Shown here piece by piece: positions 39,513 to 51,162 of a stretch of 64,000 bases of DNA. Every line of letters begins with the position of its first letter. Position 1 is the stretch's first letter. The position numbers and the translations under genes are program-made. Source of the DNA: Caenorhabditis elegans (lineage: Eukaryota > Nematoda > Chromadorea > Rhabditida > Rhabditidae). Location: NCBI RefSeq assembly GCF_000002985.6, contig NC_003280.10, positions 8,366,501-8,430,500 of the forward strand, read 5' to 3'. Below the pieces are notes generated by a model that was not told where the DNA came from, ran no database searches, and saw only the letters and a program-made list of their open reading frames with translations.

Positions 39513-40354
39513 ATGAGCACACTTCAAGCAGCTGCTCATGGAAGAATTGTTCAACTATCTCGTATCAGAAAGGTACTTTTGAAAATCCGGTCAGTTTCTT
39601 AAGCGCTTTTCAGGAAATTGCCGATCTAGCAAAAAATAAGCGACGTTTTATCAAGGATTTCCGAAAAATTGAAAAGTGCAAGGATATCTTCCAATTCAAA
39701 ATTATTGGTGTGAGTCTAACTTTCACGTTTTCAGAAACATTTAATTTTTCAGGATGGAGTTCTGTACAAGAATATGATTTTCACATTGACTCTAGATGTG
39801 AATGTCGAATATCCATTCAAACCTCCATATTTGAAATTTTGCCATAATGTAGAAAACGAGATAATGGTATTTCCAATGTTGAGTTTTCTAGGTCTATCAT
39901 CCAAATGTTGATCCAGTTACGTGTGAACTTTGCTCGCCCATGCTACTTCAAGAGAATTGGAAACCGGAGACCACCATGGAAGATGGTAAATATTATCAAA
40001 TGTTCTGCAATTTTACATAACTACGTTTAATCTGCCATTGAAAGAAAGATATCGAAAAGACTTTATACTTTTCCTACAAAATTTTTAGCTGACAATTTAG
40101 AGTTTGATATTTGTTGAACTCTATCTAACATGAACATTATAATCCCAAATTTCTTATTATTTAATTTTCTTTCAGTCCTTCTGAACCTGATTGTTTTGCT
40201 CAATGAGCCGGATCTCTCACGTCCTGTGAACATAGACGCCGCCCACGATTATATCCATGTAATTTTTTGGGTTTTTGCACATTCATTTATTATTTTTCAG
40301 AACAAGGTGGAATTCGTGAAAAAGTCCACCGAATTGGCAAAGAAATGGAATTGA
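39513..40354 (+). CDS. ubc-24: Ubiquitin-conjugating enzyme (E2) family protein, divergent
   Basis: Six exons: 39513-39572, 39614-39709, 39753-39848, 39892-39985, 40176-40258 and 40301-40354 (160 aa, a full UBC fold with almost no extensions). Features: the N-terminal helix, beta strands with VEYPFKPPYLKF, then YHPNVD (the HPN motif), LCSPMLLQENWKPETT and a C-terminal helix KSTELAKKWN. The Cys in ELCSPML aligns with the catalytic Cys of E2s, but the usual G-x-V-C-L context is replaced by PVTCELC, one residue longer. WKP after the active site resembles the NEDD8 E2 UBC12. It would accept ubiquitin or a ubiquitin-like protein from an E1. A polyadenylation signal lies at 40407-40412. The symbol is from memory of the F49E12 region. 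Confidence 0.92.
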
Positions 40355-40412
40355 AGAAACTGATTTGTGATTAAAAATACTGAAATTTTTGTATAATTTT
40401 ATAGAAAATAAA

Positions 40413-41184
40413 GTCAATATTCAGTTGTTTTACTTTAATTTTTCTTTTCGAATCGGTTATGTGTTTTCGAATCGGTTACTGACAGTTTTATGGTTCTGCC
40501 GGTTGTTTTCCGAGAAAATGTTGGGGAACAGGTGGATTGATATTTGATTGGATTTTCTCAAATTCAAAAAGTGATTGAATTTCTGAACTGGCAAAAACAA
40601 AAAGTTGAAGAATTTTTGTGTTCAAAACCTTTCCATTTATATATTTTCTGAACTTTTGATTTAAAGTTCTCAGACTTAAACTGAAATTCAGTTGAATCAT
40701 TAGTTGCTTGTCACTTTTTACTTCTGAAAAAAAGCTTAACGAACTAATCCCATATGACTTGAATAAATTTCGCAACTATTATTTTGTCATTTTGAACTTT
40801 CCCTATTTGGTTACACAATCGGTAAATTTTTATTTATAATATACTGCACAATCAAAAATCTCCTGCTAGTTGACGCATGCCTGTCTCCCGCCTAAACCTA
40901 TGCACATTTTAATTGAACTTTCTACTAGTTATAATGAGATGATGGGAAAATATTAGAACATAGACAGGCAGGAATGAAGCAGCCACACGCGCCCAAAAAT
41001 TTGTTTTCATTTTTTCAAAACTTCTGAAAAGCTGCTCTCTCGAAACATTTATCCAGTATTATAACAGAACTTCAAATGTTCTTTGGCTCAAAACATGTAT
41101 TTTCTCCAGTCAGCCTTTCCTCATAATTACTAGTTTCAGATCACCAATTTTCCCATAAAGCACGTCTTCAATAAATGAAAAAAT
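40413..41184. other. Intergenic, promoter of the sra-type gene
   Basis: 0.77 kb between two plus-strand genes. The 95-codon antisense frame at 40488-40775 has no splice sites or recognisable motif and looks accidental. Confidence 0.5.
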
Positions 41185-42737
41185 ATGGCAACTCCTTCCT
41201 CAACTAACTCAGATATTTCCACTACTCAAATGGCTATTATCAGTTCTGTCAACCGGACATGTGCTTCCGAATCTCTTCTTGAGCTGTACCGTTCATATAA
41301 ATACATTTTAAGTACTTCGTTTAATATAATAATTCCAATTATTTCTTTATTCTTTCTGGTATATGCAATCAAGCAGTTATGTGCACAGTCTATTATACAA
41401 TACTCGACAAGAGTTCTATTAATCACTACAATTCTGTTTGCTGTCTGTCATCAAATCGCCTACTTTTGTTTCAAGGTAAGATGTATCAAGTAACTGATGA
41501 AGTACTATCAAATCATTGTTGTAAATGATCAGTGACACTATCACAAATGTGTTCCATTTTTCGATTTTATTCGGAAAATATTAATTTTAAAACACATTGG
41601 CTTACTAACTATTTAAACTGTTTCAGGCTGACCTACTCTACACGATGCTTTTCAAATTAGATCAACCTTGCAATCTTCAACATTCTTCCTATGATTGCCG
41701 GTTTATCACAATTGCAACAACAACATCCAACTGTGGGATGGCTCTTGTTCAACTTGCAATGTCTATTGACCGAGTTTTTGCACTGAAGTTCAACAGAGTT
41801 TACTACAAACTCAAATCGATTCCGGGGATAACTTTAGCTTTAATTACTGTAAGTATATAGTCCAAACCTGGAACATAAAAGTTTAACAAATTTCCAGCTT
41901 TCAATAAGTTTTTCAATGTTTTTCATATTAACTATTGATGATCCACTGTCAGGATACGTAAATCATTGTGGTTTCTATCCAACATATTCTCAAGATAAAT
42001 TTCATATTTTTCTTGACGTCACTCTTTACTTGGCAGTTTTTAATTTTGTGTTTGATATTGGATTGATGTACTATTCATATCAGGAGATTCTTTGGAAGTG
42101 AGCAAATCAGAATATTTGAATATAAGATTTGCCATGTTCATTATAAATGGCAGTTTAGGAACAACATGTAATTGTAGGCTTGATGTTCTTGAACTTAATT
42201 GATATATAGAAAACTCATTGAGAGCTCTTGAAGAACAAGTGCACAGACTGTAAACTTCAATTTTTTAATGACTATGGAAACTTATTGTTTTAAAGTTCAT
42301 GTACATTCAAGATCTTCACTTTTTATACATTTTATAAATAAAAAATTACAGGCGGTCATATAGTTTTGTAAACCGATTCCAATCACGAATTTCTCTCAAA
42401 TGCACCCAGGCAATTTTTATTATCTCAATATGTCAATGCATATCCAATGTTTTATATTCTGGGCTCCTGTCACTTCTAATGAAGTTGGGAAGATATATGT
42501 CATCTGCTGATTACAACCTTTCCCTTTCTCTAGCATACGTGGGTTGTTTTTTGTCTGAAATAGCACATGATTCAAAATATTTAGACCACACCATATTCTT
42601 GCTTGATTCTTCCTATACTTATTTGTAAAGTGCTCGAGTATATTAAAAAACAAAGAACGGTTGGGATATTGTCATTACGGAATCAAAAACAAAGTATGGA
42701 GGGACATATGGCTATGATCAATTCAGCGTGGAAATAA
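41185..42737 (+). CDS. Serpentine chemoreceptor, class sra-like (7-TM GPCR)
   Basis: Five exons: 41185-41475, 41627-41848, 41898-42097, 42352-42538 and 42585-42737 (350 aa). A Ser/Thr-rich N-terminus with NRTCASESLLELYRSYKY precedes seven helices. Class-sra traits are the CASESLL segment, QLAMSIDRVFALKF at the end of helix 3 (DRY-like position), SRISLKCTQAIFIISICQCI, and a short cytoplasmic tail ending GHMAMINSAWK. The Sra family are nematode G-protein-coupled receptors of sensory neurons; the ligand is unknown. Polyadenylation signal AATAAA is at 42745-42750. I do not know which sra number applies. Confidence 0.88.
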
Positions 42738-43030
42738 ACTTCCGAATAAAATAAATTTTAAAGTTTTTGTTTTGTTTATGAGCGTTACAAAAAAATTACT
42801 GGCTACTTGAGAACAATTCGTTTAACTTTAGAAATTCAGTAGTAAAATCTAAAACAAAGTCATTAGTTGACAGTTATCTGCCATAAAACCACAATTCCGG
42901 ATCATTAACCACATTGGTTCACCTTTCCCTCCCACCAAAACACCCAAAAACCGGATTCGGATATCCACCATCACAACTGACATGCGCCATGTCATGTGTG
43001 GCTCATTAGCTCAGTGTGACCGATTGTTGG

Positions 43031-43038
43031 GCGCCAAA
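43031..43038 (-). promoter_or_regulatory. E2F consensus match (TTTGGCGC) upstream of efl-3
   Basis: GCGCCAAA on plus, which reads TTTGGCGC on minus and fits TTTSSCGC. It lies 3.2 kb upstream of the efl-3 start in a GC-richer patch. Confidence 0.4.
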
Positions 43039-44748
43039 GGATCGCCGCCAGCAGTGTGACTGTACATGTTCCAACTCATCAATCACACCGAGGACAACAT
43101 ATCAAAGCAGCGAGTGTTCGTTTGCAAGTTTACATAAGGTATGCGCAGCCTTTTTTTCTAATTTGAAAAATGAGAAAAATTGCCGCGCAAAAAATCATTA
43201 GGAGCGAGTGCGTGCGCCCTTGGCAGTGCTGTGCCGCGAACGTAATTCATCTTCATTTTTCACACTGTTCTCGTGCTGATTCAATTGAGACACTGAGATA
43301 AAAGACAAAGTGGCGCCCATTTGAACTTGAATTGTTTAAATCTGACCAATCGCCATTTGAAATATGTACATGTCTTAGTTTGGGTAGGAATTGAGTAGAA
43401 ATTTAGATATATAGGATTAAATGGGTTTTCCGAAATTTTCAAAATTATTGGTCAATTTGAAAAGTGAAAACTAAGACATTTGGTCAATTTAAAAAGTTCT
43501 ATGAACAAAGTTAATTTCCAGAAATTTTTTAAATATGTCTTCTGGCCACTAATCAAATGTCCCAATGTTTCTGAATCTGAAGTATTAAAAAAAATCTTAT
43601 CGAGCTACTGATGTTGTTAAGTAAGTATTCATTGTAGTAGGTGATGAGTGTGTATACTTTATTGCCACGTCATAAATGATGAACAGGTGCCTACCATCTG
43701 CTGGACAGAGCAGGAGCTTCAACTGTTCATCCCCATGTCTCTGATCATAAATCTATTATTAGGAATGATTTAGGATTGTGACACAATACTACTGTCCGGA
43801 AGACATTTTGACTTTTTCATTCCTTAAGCCAGTTTAGCTTCTCAAGGTTATACATATGTGGAAGGCAATCTTCTTTCCCTCTCCCTCGCCACCTCAATTA
43901 TCCGCTTCTTATCCTATTACGGTACGAGCACCTGCCATCACAGTTTCCTTCATTTACCCGCAGCAGCTTCATTTGAATGCAACAGATGCTCGGCATGTCC
44001 GCAATCTCCGTCTCTTCCAATCATACACTCTTTAAGTGAGCCAAAAGGATGACTGACACGCATAAATAAAGAGATGGTTGGGTATGAACTGTATATGGAA
44101 GGGTCGCATGTTCCATTTGTTTATGATTAATTCCGAAGATATGCAGATAAACAGACATGCCATGGTTACTCGATATAATGACTGATGATTGCTTTTCTGT
44201 CATTATTTGAATATCTTAGAATCTGGGGGAAACAGTTTATTGACAGTTTGCTGCAATTAAAGATTGAGGGTGGCTGCTGGAATATTATTTCCCTGGTGGT
44301 TGGCCAGTTTAAATGTGGAACTGAGAACTGCAAAATTATAAACGTTCAATACTTGGCCGTTGCTTTAACAAATTTCTCTAAGTTTAATATTGCGATTATA
44401 AGAGTGTAGACCATAATAAAAGGTGTTAATGTTTCCTTTTCAGTGTTACCCTCGGCATATCCTTATATTAATAATTATTCTTTCAATGTCAACAAATTAC
44501 GGATTTCTATTTTACCAATCAAACAAAATTTTACTTCAGGAGTTCAAATCCACAAAAACTCAGAAACGAATTCAAAAGAGTTTCACTGACGGATCGCGCA
44601 TTGTAGATACCCCTCTCTGTTTTGCATCTCATTACCGTATCATTGATCTCGGGAAACGATTGCGCACGGATTTGGGATGAGACATAGAAAAGAGATGCTT
44701 TCATTCAAATATCGTCTGTCTCCCGCACCAGACGATGTATGGGCGCGC

Positions 44749-44756
44749 GCGCGAAA
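44749..44756 (-). promoter_or_regulatory. E2F consensus match (TTTCGCGC) upstream of efl-3
   Basis: GCGCGAAA on plus reads TTTCGCGC on minus and fits TTTSSCGC. It sits at the end of a CG dinucleotide run, 1.4 kb upstream of the efl-3 start. Confidence 0.4.
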
Positions 44757-46198
44757 AATATGAGAAAACGACAGTGAGAAAGAGAAAGTGTTGAACAGAA
44801 AGGTAAAAGAGACAAATGAACAAATGCTCTGGGAACTCTTCGATGTGAAGAGTCCTCCTGGGAGTTGCGTAACTAATTGAGCTACTTATGTTATATTTGG
44901 TGACGTGGCATTGCCCATCTCTCAGAGCTCCTATTATCTTTTCTTGCATTTTTGTTCCCTATATCTTTCCTTATAGATCCCATCTTTACAACTATGTCCA
45001 TATGGTTCATATTCATATTTTGAAAGTGATACCGATTCGTCATTTGTACACAAAAAAAGACTGAGGCAAGTGTTTTTTCTCTTAGCGGGTGTGCCGTCCT
45101 CAAGGACACAACGGCTCTTCTCACTTTCTGTTTCAATTTTGGTTTCGATTTTTTTGAAAAATGGTTGCACTTTTGTATTATGTGTTTTTCTCACAAAAAT
45201 AGTGTTTTTTCTAAAACGTTTTGGGAATAAAGCATCTCACAAATAAAATTAATTGTTGTAATTATCATATTAGATACGCTATTTTAAGATTTTCAACAGT
45301 TTAGCAAATCATCAAAAAATCATCTAACTGAAAACATGATCTATAACATGATATTGATATATGAATTTTCCATCTCACCTTTACCAACTTTTTCATTTTT
45401 TAAAAATACTTTTGTAGGAATACTACTCTCATTTTTGAGAAAACATCAGATATGCAAATTCTGAATTGAAAACTCTTTTTTTACTTTTCGGGTAATTAAA
45501 TCGGTATCATCTAATTATATTATTGTATGTCTTTACTTAGAAACACAGTAGTCAAGTAAGATTAAATACTGATGCTATCTGGAAATTGCCTGTCTAAGTT
45601 CTCATTCAAAACCTCAACATTTCCCTCACCAACTGATAACACCTGAACCTGGTCAACAAATACTCTGTGGCGCCCTGTCGTGTCCATCTCGCCTCTCACT
45701 CCTTTCTACTCTTCCTATTCCTATTCAAAATTCGAAGGCGCGAAGCGTTGGCTGTCCCTCCGTCCCGTCCACAGCTGCCCCGCCCCAACGTCTGTTTCCT
45801 CTTCTCTATCGCGCACTATCTTTGATTCTCTCCTCCGCCCCAGAGACTGTCTTCGTTCTGTCCGTGGGCATAGGAGACACACCACCTTCCCTCACCAAAC
45901 ACACTCACACCACACACACACCAATCGCCCTCGGGGAGGTTAATCCGCTTTTTGTCCGGGTCTGCTCTCATGGCATAGTTATGGTTTTTCTTATTCTATG
46001 TAGTTGAGATCTAGAATTGGAAAAACTTTCTATGATTTCAGACACATTATTTGGCCACCGTTTTTTATAATATAAACTTCAAATATTAGGATCTGAAACT
46101 ATTTTCACTTTCTCTTTTTCTTCTCTTACCTTTGTCACTGAATTCAATTCTTCACCGCCAAATATTATAGATCCATCTGGTAATTGAGCTCAACAAAT

Positions 46199-49100
46199 AT
46201 GACAACTATCTTCGGCTCTTCAAACGCAATGTTTCTGAACATTGAAGCCAACAAAGAAAATATTCCACCCGGTACTGAATTCAAAAAGGTACATTGAATA
46301 TTCTTGAAATTCGTAGATATATATTGTTTTCAGGAATCCTTCGTGTTACCAGAGCCACGTGTAAATCGAACAACAGATCCAGATCATGAAAATTTGCTTC
46401 CATCTCCTGTTCCAAGACCATCTCCAGCCATGTCACAACTCTCCGATGCTTCATTTCTTTCACAAGGTGAGTTGGCAACGGACACTTTTTTATTATCGTT
46501 CTACATTTGGCTCAAAAACTCGCAAACATATACACCGGTCACTATTGATAACATTTGACCATTTCTCTGTGTATCACTCTTTTTGGATGCTATTATCGGC
46601 TTAGAAGTCATTAGGCAACGAGTTTTTGACAGGTCATATAATGTTACAATTTAAAATCGTATAGTAGGAGCAAGCCATTCCTGAACTCGTATCCTGATAA
46701 GATAAAATACAAAAATGGTCAACTAAAGTGCATGTTGCAGACGGAGGAGCGGTCAACACAAGTGCCGACGAGGCAGATGACGATCTAGAAGTGACATCAA
46801 GAAAAGAAAAGAGTTTGGGATTGCTCTGTCAAAGATTTCTGATTGCTATCAATGAAGAGACAGTCGGCTCATCAACAAGAGAGGTCCATCTGGAGACCGT
46901 TGCAAGGAAAATGAGTATGTTATAAGATAAGAGATATGGGCCAGTCATCGGTAGAAAAAATCAAAAATTCAAAAACTTGATTAAAGTGAAAAAGAACCTA
47001 TGAATTTCAGATGTTGAAAAACGACGAATCTACGATATTGTCAATGTAATGGAAGCGCTCGACGCCATGCAGAAAACTAACAAATCATACTATCAATGGC
47101 AAGGATTAGAGTCTCTTCCAAAGCTCATGTTTGATTTGCAGGTAGATTTTTATTTTTGTGAAATCATGATACTTCATATTTCATTTGGCTAAACTGTACA
47201 TTTTTCAGAACGAAGCAGTTGAAGAAGGTCTTCCAGAGCGTGTGCTTCGAGTGGAACAAGCAATGTGCTCTTTCACTGAGTTGTCATCACCACGTGGCAA
47301 ACAGGGCTTCAAGGATATTGTCGGCTCTTTTGTTTCATGTACTTCAACACCGACCACTCCAAGTACTTCATTCGATTCAGTGACCGTAAAGATGGAGCCG
47401 GCTGGATTACTAGAAAAACGATCGAGAGTTGACACTCGTGACAGACAGGGAAGAAACTCGTTGGCTCAGCTGTGCAGACGGTTTTTGATGGTTCTTTTGA
47501 GCAACCCGGTTGGTTTCTTCTCTAAAAAATTTCTAAACCTGCAATTTTCAAAATAAAATCCTTGTTAAGCTTAGATGTTAAAATTTCAAATTTATAAATA
47601 CTGTGTTTTTCAGAAGAATATCCGAAAAGTGAGCCTCGATGTAGCTAGCACAGTTCTCATCAAGGATCCGGAAACAGAAGGTTTTGAACCACCAAGCAGA
47701 AGTCGATGCAGACGCTTATATGACATTGCCAATGTCCTGGTTGCTCTTGGGCTCATTAAAAAGGTTCATTACCTTTTTGGAACAAAGAAAATCCCGCTTT
47801 TCGTTTACTGTGGTCCTGAACCTGATCAAACCGGAAGCTTCGATGTTTTCCAATCAGTTGAACGCCTTCTGAGTAGTTCACAAAATGTTCCACAAACTCC
47901 AATTATAAAAGCACAGACTGACAAAATTGTGCAACAAATCGCCGGATTCGGGAAGAGAACGCTCTCAGAACAAAATTTAACAAAACCAAGCGGGAATACT
48001 CCAAAAATCGCAAAAATCAAGTCAGCAGCTGTCAGATCATCACCAATGTATATGGAAAATAATTTGTTTATGTTCGCAGAGGTGGTTACTGCTGAGGCTG
48101 CAGCTGAGAAAATGAGATATGATGCTTTTGCTCAACTTTCAAGGTAAATTCCTGCTCATATTTCTACTATTTTATAAACAAATGTTTTTATTTCAGAACT
48201 ATTTTGGGATCAGTAGCATCAATTAATTCATTAAATGCACCACTTACATCTTCACAGCATCCAATGACATCCAGGCTTCCACCTCTTCCAATGGCTCCTC
48301 TTCAACTTCCCAAGCTTCCAGAGATTCCAAAGCCACAGGCTCAAAAGCAGTTTACATTCCCAGCAACGTCTAGGCCTCGATTCAATTTCCCTGACTATAC
48401 ACCTGTGCAATCGACAATACGCCCACTCGTATCTCAGATGACATTTCCACAAGAATCTTCGCAACTTCACAATTTAGACGTCAAGCCAAAACATTTGATG
48501 TCCAACATTCTTGGCGAATCGAAGAAATTTAAGAATAATCAGAATACGTTCGAGCACACGACATCTTCCGCATTCCAGGTGGTTAAGAAAGGAGAGACAC
48601 GACCAAAGTAAGTGATGACATCTTTCTTATTATAATTCTGTACATCCAACGTCTTCTGTCGTCATCTATGTGTGTATGTGTGAGGCGACAGACGGTGTGT
48701 GATTGCGTAACGGAAGAAGTTTGCGCAATTCGGGTATTTTGTATGGTTAGAGTGTAGGGGCAGACGAGGAGAAGAGCATCTTTTCACACTATGCAATGAT
48801 GACGTCATGTAACTGGTAACATCAGATTCGCGGATTCTGATAGTCTGTGCAGAAGGTACGAGATTATGAGAAATTGAATAAAATGGGTAGCTCGAGGGAC
48901 TATTCATAGTTTCCAGATTTTTTATATTCACTAATAATTGCTCACTTCCTCGCATTTCCTCACGATATGTACATAGATTTAGTGAAATTATATGGTGTAC
49001 TGTAGAAATGAAGGGATTTGGTGAGAAAACTTTTCGACGATGGCGTGACTTGATAGAGGTAGGCGCTGCTGAGAAGATTAGATCTGCGCCCTTGCCTTCA

Positions 49101-50004
49101 CCACGCTTTTTGAGTGACTGAGTGACAGACACCCATAAATTTTGGATTGGCGATGGAAATAGTTGGGTGAAGATCGGGTTACCGTAACTATTTAACTACT
49201 TTGCGTGCACATGACCTTCATCCCTCTGGATAGAACCATGGGCGGTATGAAAAGAATAACAAAAGAAAAGGGAATGGTCGACAAGAATGATCGAAGATGT
49301 TCCGAAGAGAAGAAGAGGGTGGCTGATTGCACAAGCACAAAGAGAGAAAGGTTCTGAAGAGCACTGGGCATTGCGCAACTTGCGCGCAGATTGGCCGGAC
49401 GAAAGAACGCGGTTGCTTTAGATGAGAGACAGAGAGGAACCATTCTTTTTTATGTGATTTTTATGTTTGTGGGTAAGAGGAGGATACGTCAATACAAATA
49501 CAATACTTGTTGATTCGAATATTTCTCACCAGTGTCTTTAGAGGGTGTTCTAGATTGATCACAATTTTTATATTTTTTCTAGCAACCCTAACATTGTAAG
49601 TAGTCAAAATAATTTTAACACAATTCACCACACTTCTTTCAATTATAATAGTATTTCCTTTTCCAAAGTCTCCAATTTAGAAAATGGAGCTTTTATTCGG
49701 AAAATGATGTTTTCGCCTTCACCGATTTTCAAATTTTGGCGCATTTTGTCACCTTGCGAAACATTGGTCATCAGTTGAAAAATGACCATTACCTGAAAAA
49801 AAGTTGACCTTCACTTGTTTGATTAACATTTCCACATGCACATGTCCACATAGAGACAGGAAGAAAGAAAGAACAGCAATGGGGGTCCTATTATATAATT
49901 GGGCAAACTTGACCTTTATGTGCTTAACAATATTGAAGAGCCATCTTTCTTAACATTATTATATTTTCAGAAAAGTCTTCGGAGAGATTCAAAACCTACA
50001 GTAA
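46199..50004 (+). CDS. efl-3: Atypical E2F transcription factor (E2F7/8 type) with two DNA-binding domains
   Basis: Nuclear repressor of the E2F7/8 class, which binds E2F sites without a DP partner. Eight exons: 46199-46288, 46334-46466, 46741-46914, 47011-47141, 47209-47508, 47614-48143, 48197-48607 and 49971-50004 (600 aa). DBD1 spans about residues 95-170 (SLGLLCQRFLIAI, RRIYDIVNVMEAL). DBD2 spans about 255-346 (NSLAQLCRRFLMVL, SRCRRLYDIANVLVALGLI). Both have the RRxYDI(V/A)NV recognition helix. There is no dimerisation marked box or Rb-binding tail; the C-terminal third is Pro/Gln-rich. The last intron donor (AAA|GTAAGT, 48608) overlaps a TAA in frame. If unspliced, the protein ends at 48611; if spliced to TATTTTCAG|AAAAGTC, it ends KVFGEIQNLQ. 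The first ATG follows a possible acceptor, so SL trans-splicing is likely. Confidence 0.95.
49735..49742 (+). promoter_or_regulatory. E2F consensus match (TTTGGCGC) in the last efl-3 intron
   Basis: TTTTGGCGC at 49734-49742 matches TTTSSCGC. It lies inside the 1.36 kb last intron of a gene that itself encodes an E2F, so autoregulation is conceivable. Confidence 0.4.
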
Positions 50005-51162
50005 CTTCAATCCATCTTCAACATTTCTCCATTTCTCATTTCCCATTTTCTCATGTATAGCTAGTCCCATTTCTCAATCTCTTTTTTCATGTATCATTTT
50101 CTCTCGGTTTCAGACTCACCACCATTCTCAACTTTTGAATTCAATTACTTTCGAAACTTAATCATTTTCTCAGAATTATCATGTAGATCTTTCAATCTTA
50201 AAAAAATATTTTTCTGCATCTTCTACACTACCCTCTGTCCATTTTCTTTCACTGTTCCTCTTGGTATCTCTCTACGATTGTTTCCCTCAAATTGCGAGTC
50301 CTCCATTTCAATTTCTTGTAATTTATCATTAAATGACTATAAATTTTTTAACAACGTAAGACTAGAAATTTCGAAAAGGGACGCCTCTTCGCTCGCCTTT
50401 CTTTCCATGATTTCCAATTAAAAGCACTTGGCGATTAATTTTGTAAGGGTGCAACCAGTTTATAGTAGAATCCACAAAAGATCGTGTGCTCAGGATTGAA
50501 TAGGAAGTTAACATTTTTAGAGAAACCACTAGAGTGTTTTCTTAACTTTGGAAGCCTTTCCAAAGCACTGTGTATTAATTTTAAATGTTTTTTCTTTCAA
50601 AAGTATAACCAAATGATGTCATTGACACCTCCTCAAATACTTCAAATACAGAACACCTACACATTCTCATTTGAACTTTCTTTGCGGTAGCATCGACGAC
50701 CTTTTTTGGTCTCTTTCTCTCACTTTCAAGATTGGTGTAATTCAAAAAAGAAAAGCGAGAAATTTGCAAATGGCAACAACAATTGGCGCAAGACACTGGA
50801 CGCTAATCAAGGGTGACACAAGAGAACGAGATGAAGATTGATGGCCTTGGAACGGAAACTCATTTTGAAAAAAAATTTTGAATAATTAGACAATTAACAT
50901 AGGTGCATGGGAAAATTGAAATCGGGCTGATCTGTTATAATAGTTTTTCACAGGAATTTGTGAAGAACATTTAGATTTTTTTGCCATTTAAACTTTCATA
51001 CTGTTTTAATAGTATTCATTTTCAGGTTTTAATGGAATTCATCAATACCCTACACTGATAAATAAAACAAATTGTAGTCAACTCTGATAATGCTACTGAT
51101 GGACAAAGTTCCTCCGTATTCATTTTGTGCACTTTGTTGCCATTTCTTGATTTGGTTTTTAA
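50005..51162. other. Intergenic, 3' flank of efl-3 and promoter of the SLC2-like gene
   Basis: Pyrimidine-rich for the first 300 bases, then AT-rich. Frames at 50089-50421 and 50484-50690 are chance products of a T/C-rich strand, without ATG context or splice sites that fit a gene. Confidence 0.5.

Larger units (their letters stand above)
42751..46198. promoter_or_regulatory. Long upstream region of efl-3 with C/T-rich promoter block and E2F-consensus sites
   Basis: 3.4 kb without a supportable gene before the efl-3 start. It holds E2F-consensus matches on the minus strand at 43031-43038 and 44749-44756, a CGCGCGCG run at 44743-44753, and a long pyrimidine-rich, GC-richer block at 45660-45940 with a CA-repeat (CACACC...ACACACACACC, about 45899-45923). 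Such a block is typical of a C. elegans promoter. Frames in this region (about 60-87 codons) follow base composition only. Confidence 0.5.

Noticed and set aside
42990-43100. tRNA-like GC-rich patch (GCTCATTAGCTCAGTG...)
   Set aside because: No acceptor stem pairing and no GGTTCGA-type T-arm; not a tRNA.
45680-46007. Overlapping plus-strand frames of 61-87 codons before efl-3
   Set aside because: Translation of a C/T-rich promoter block and CA repeat; no start context or splice fit with efl-3.
48662-49132. 156-codon minus-strand open frame
   Set aside because: Lies in the last efl-3 intron; residue make-up (S, T, H, P-rich) follows base composition, with no domain and no splice context. Kept only as a note on the GC-richer intron.
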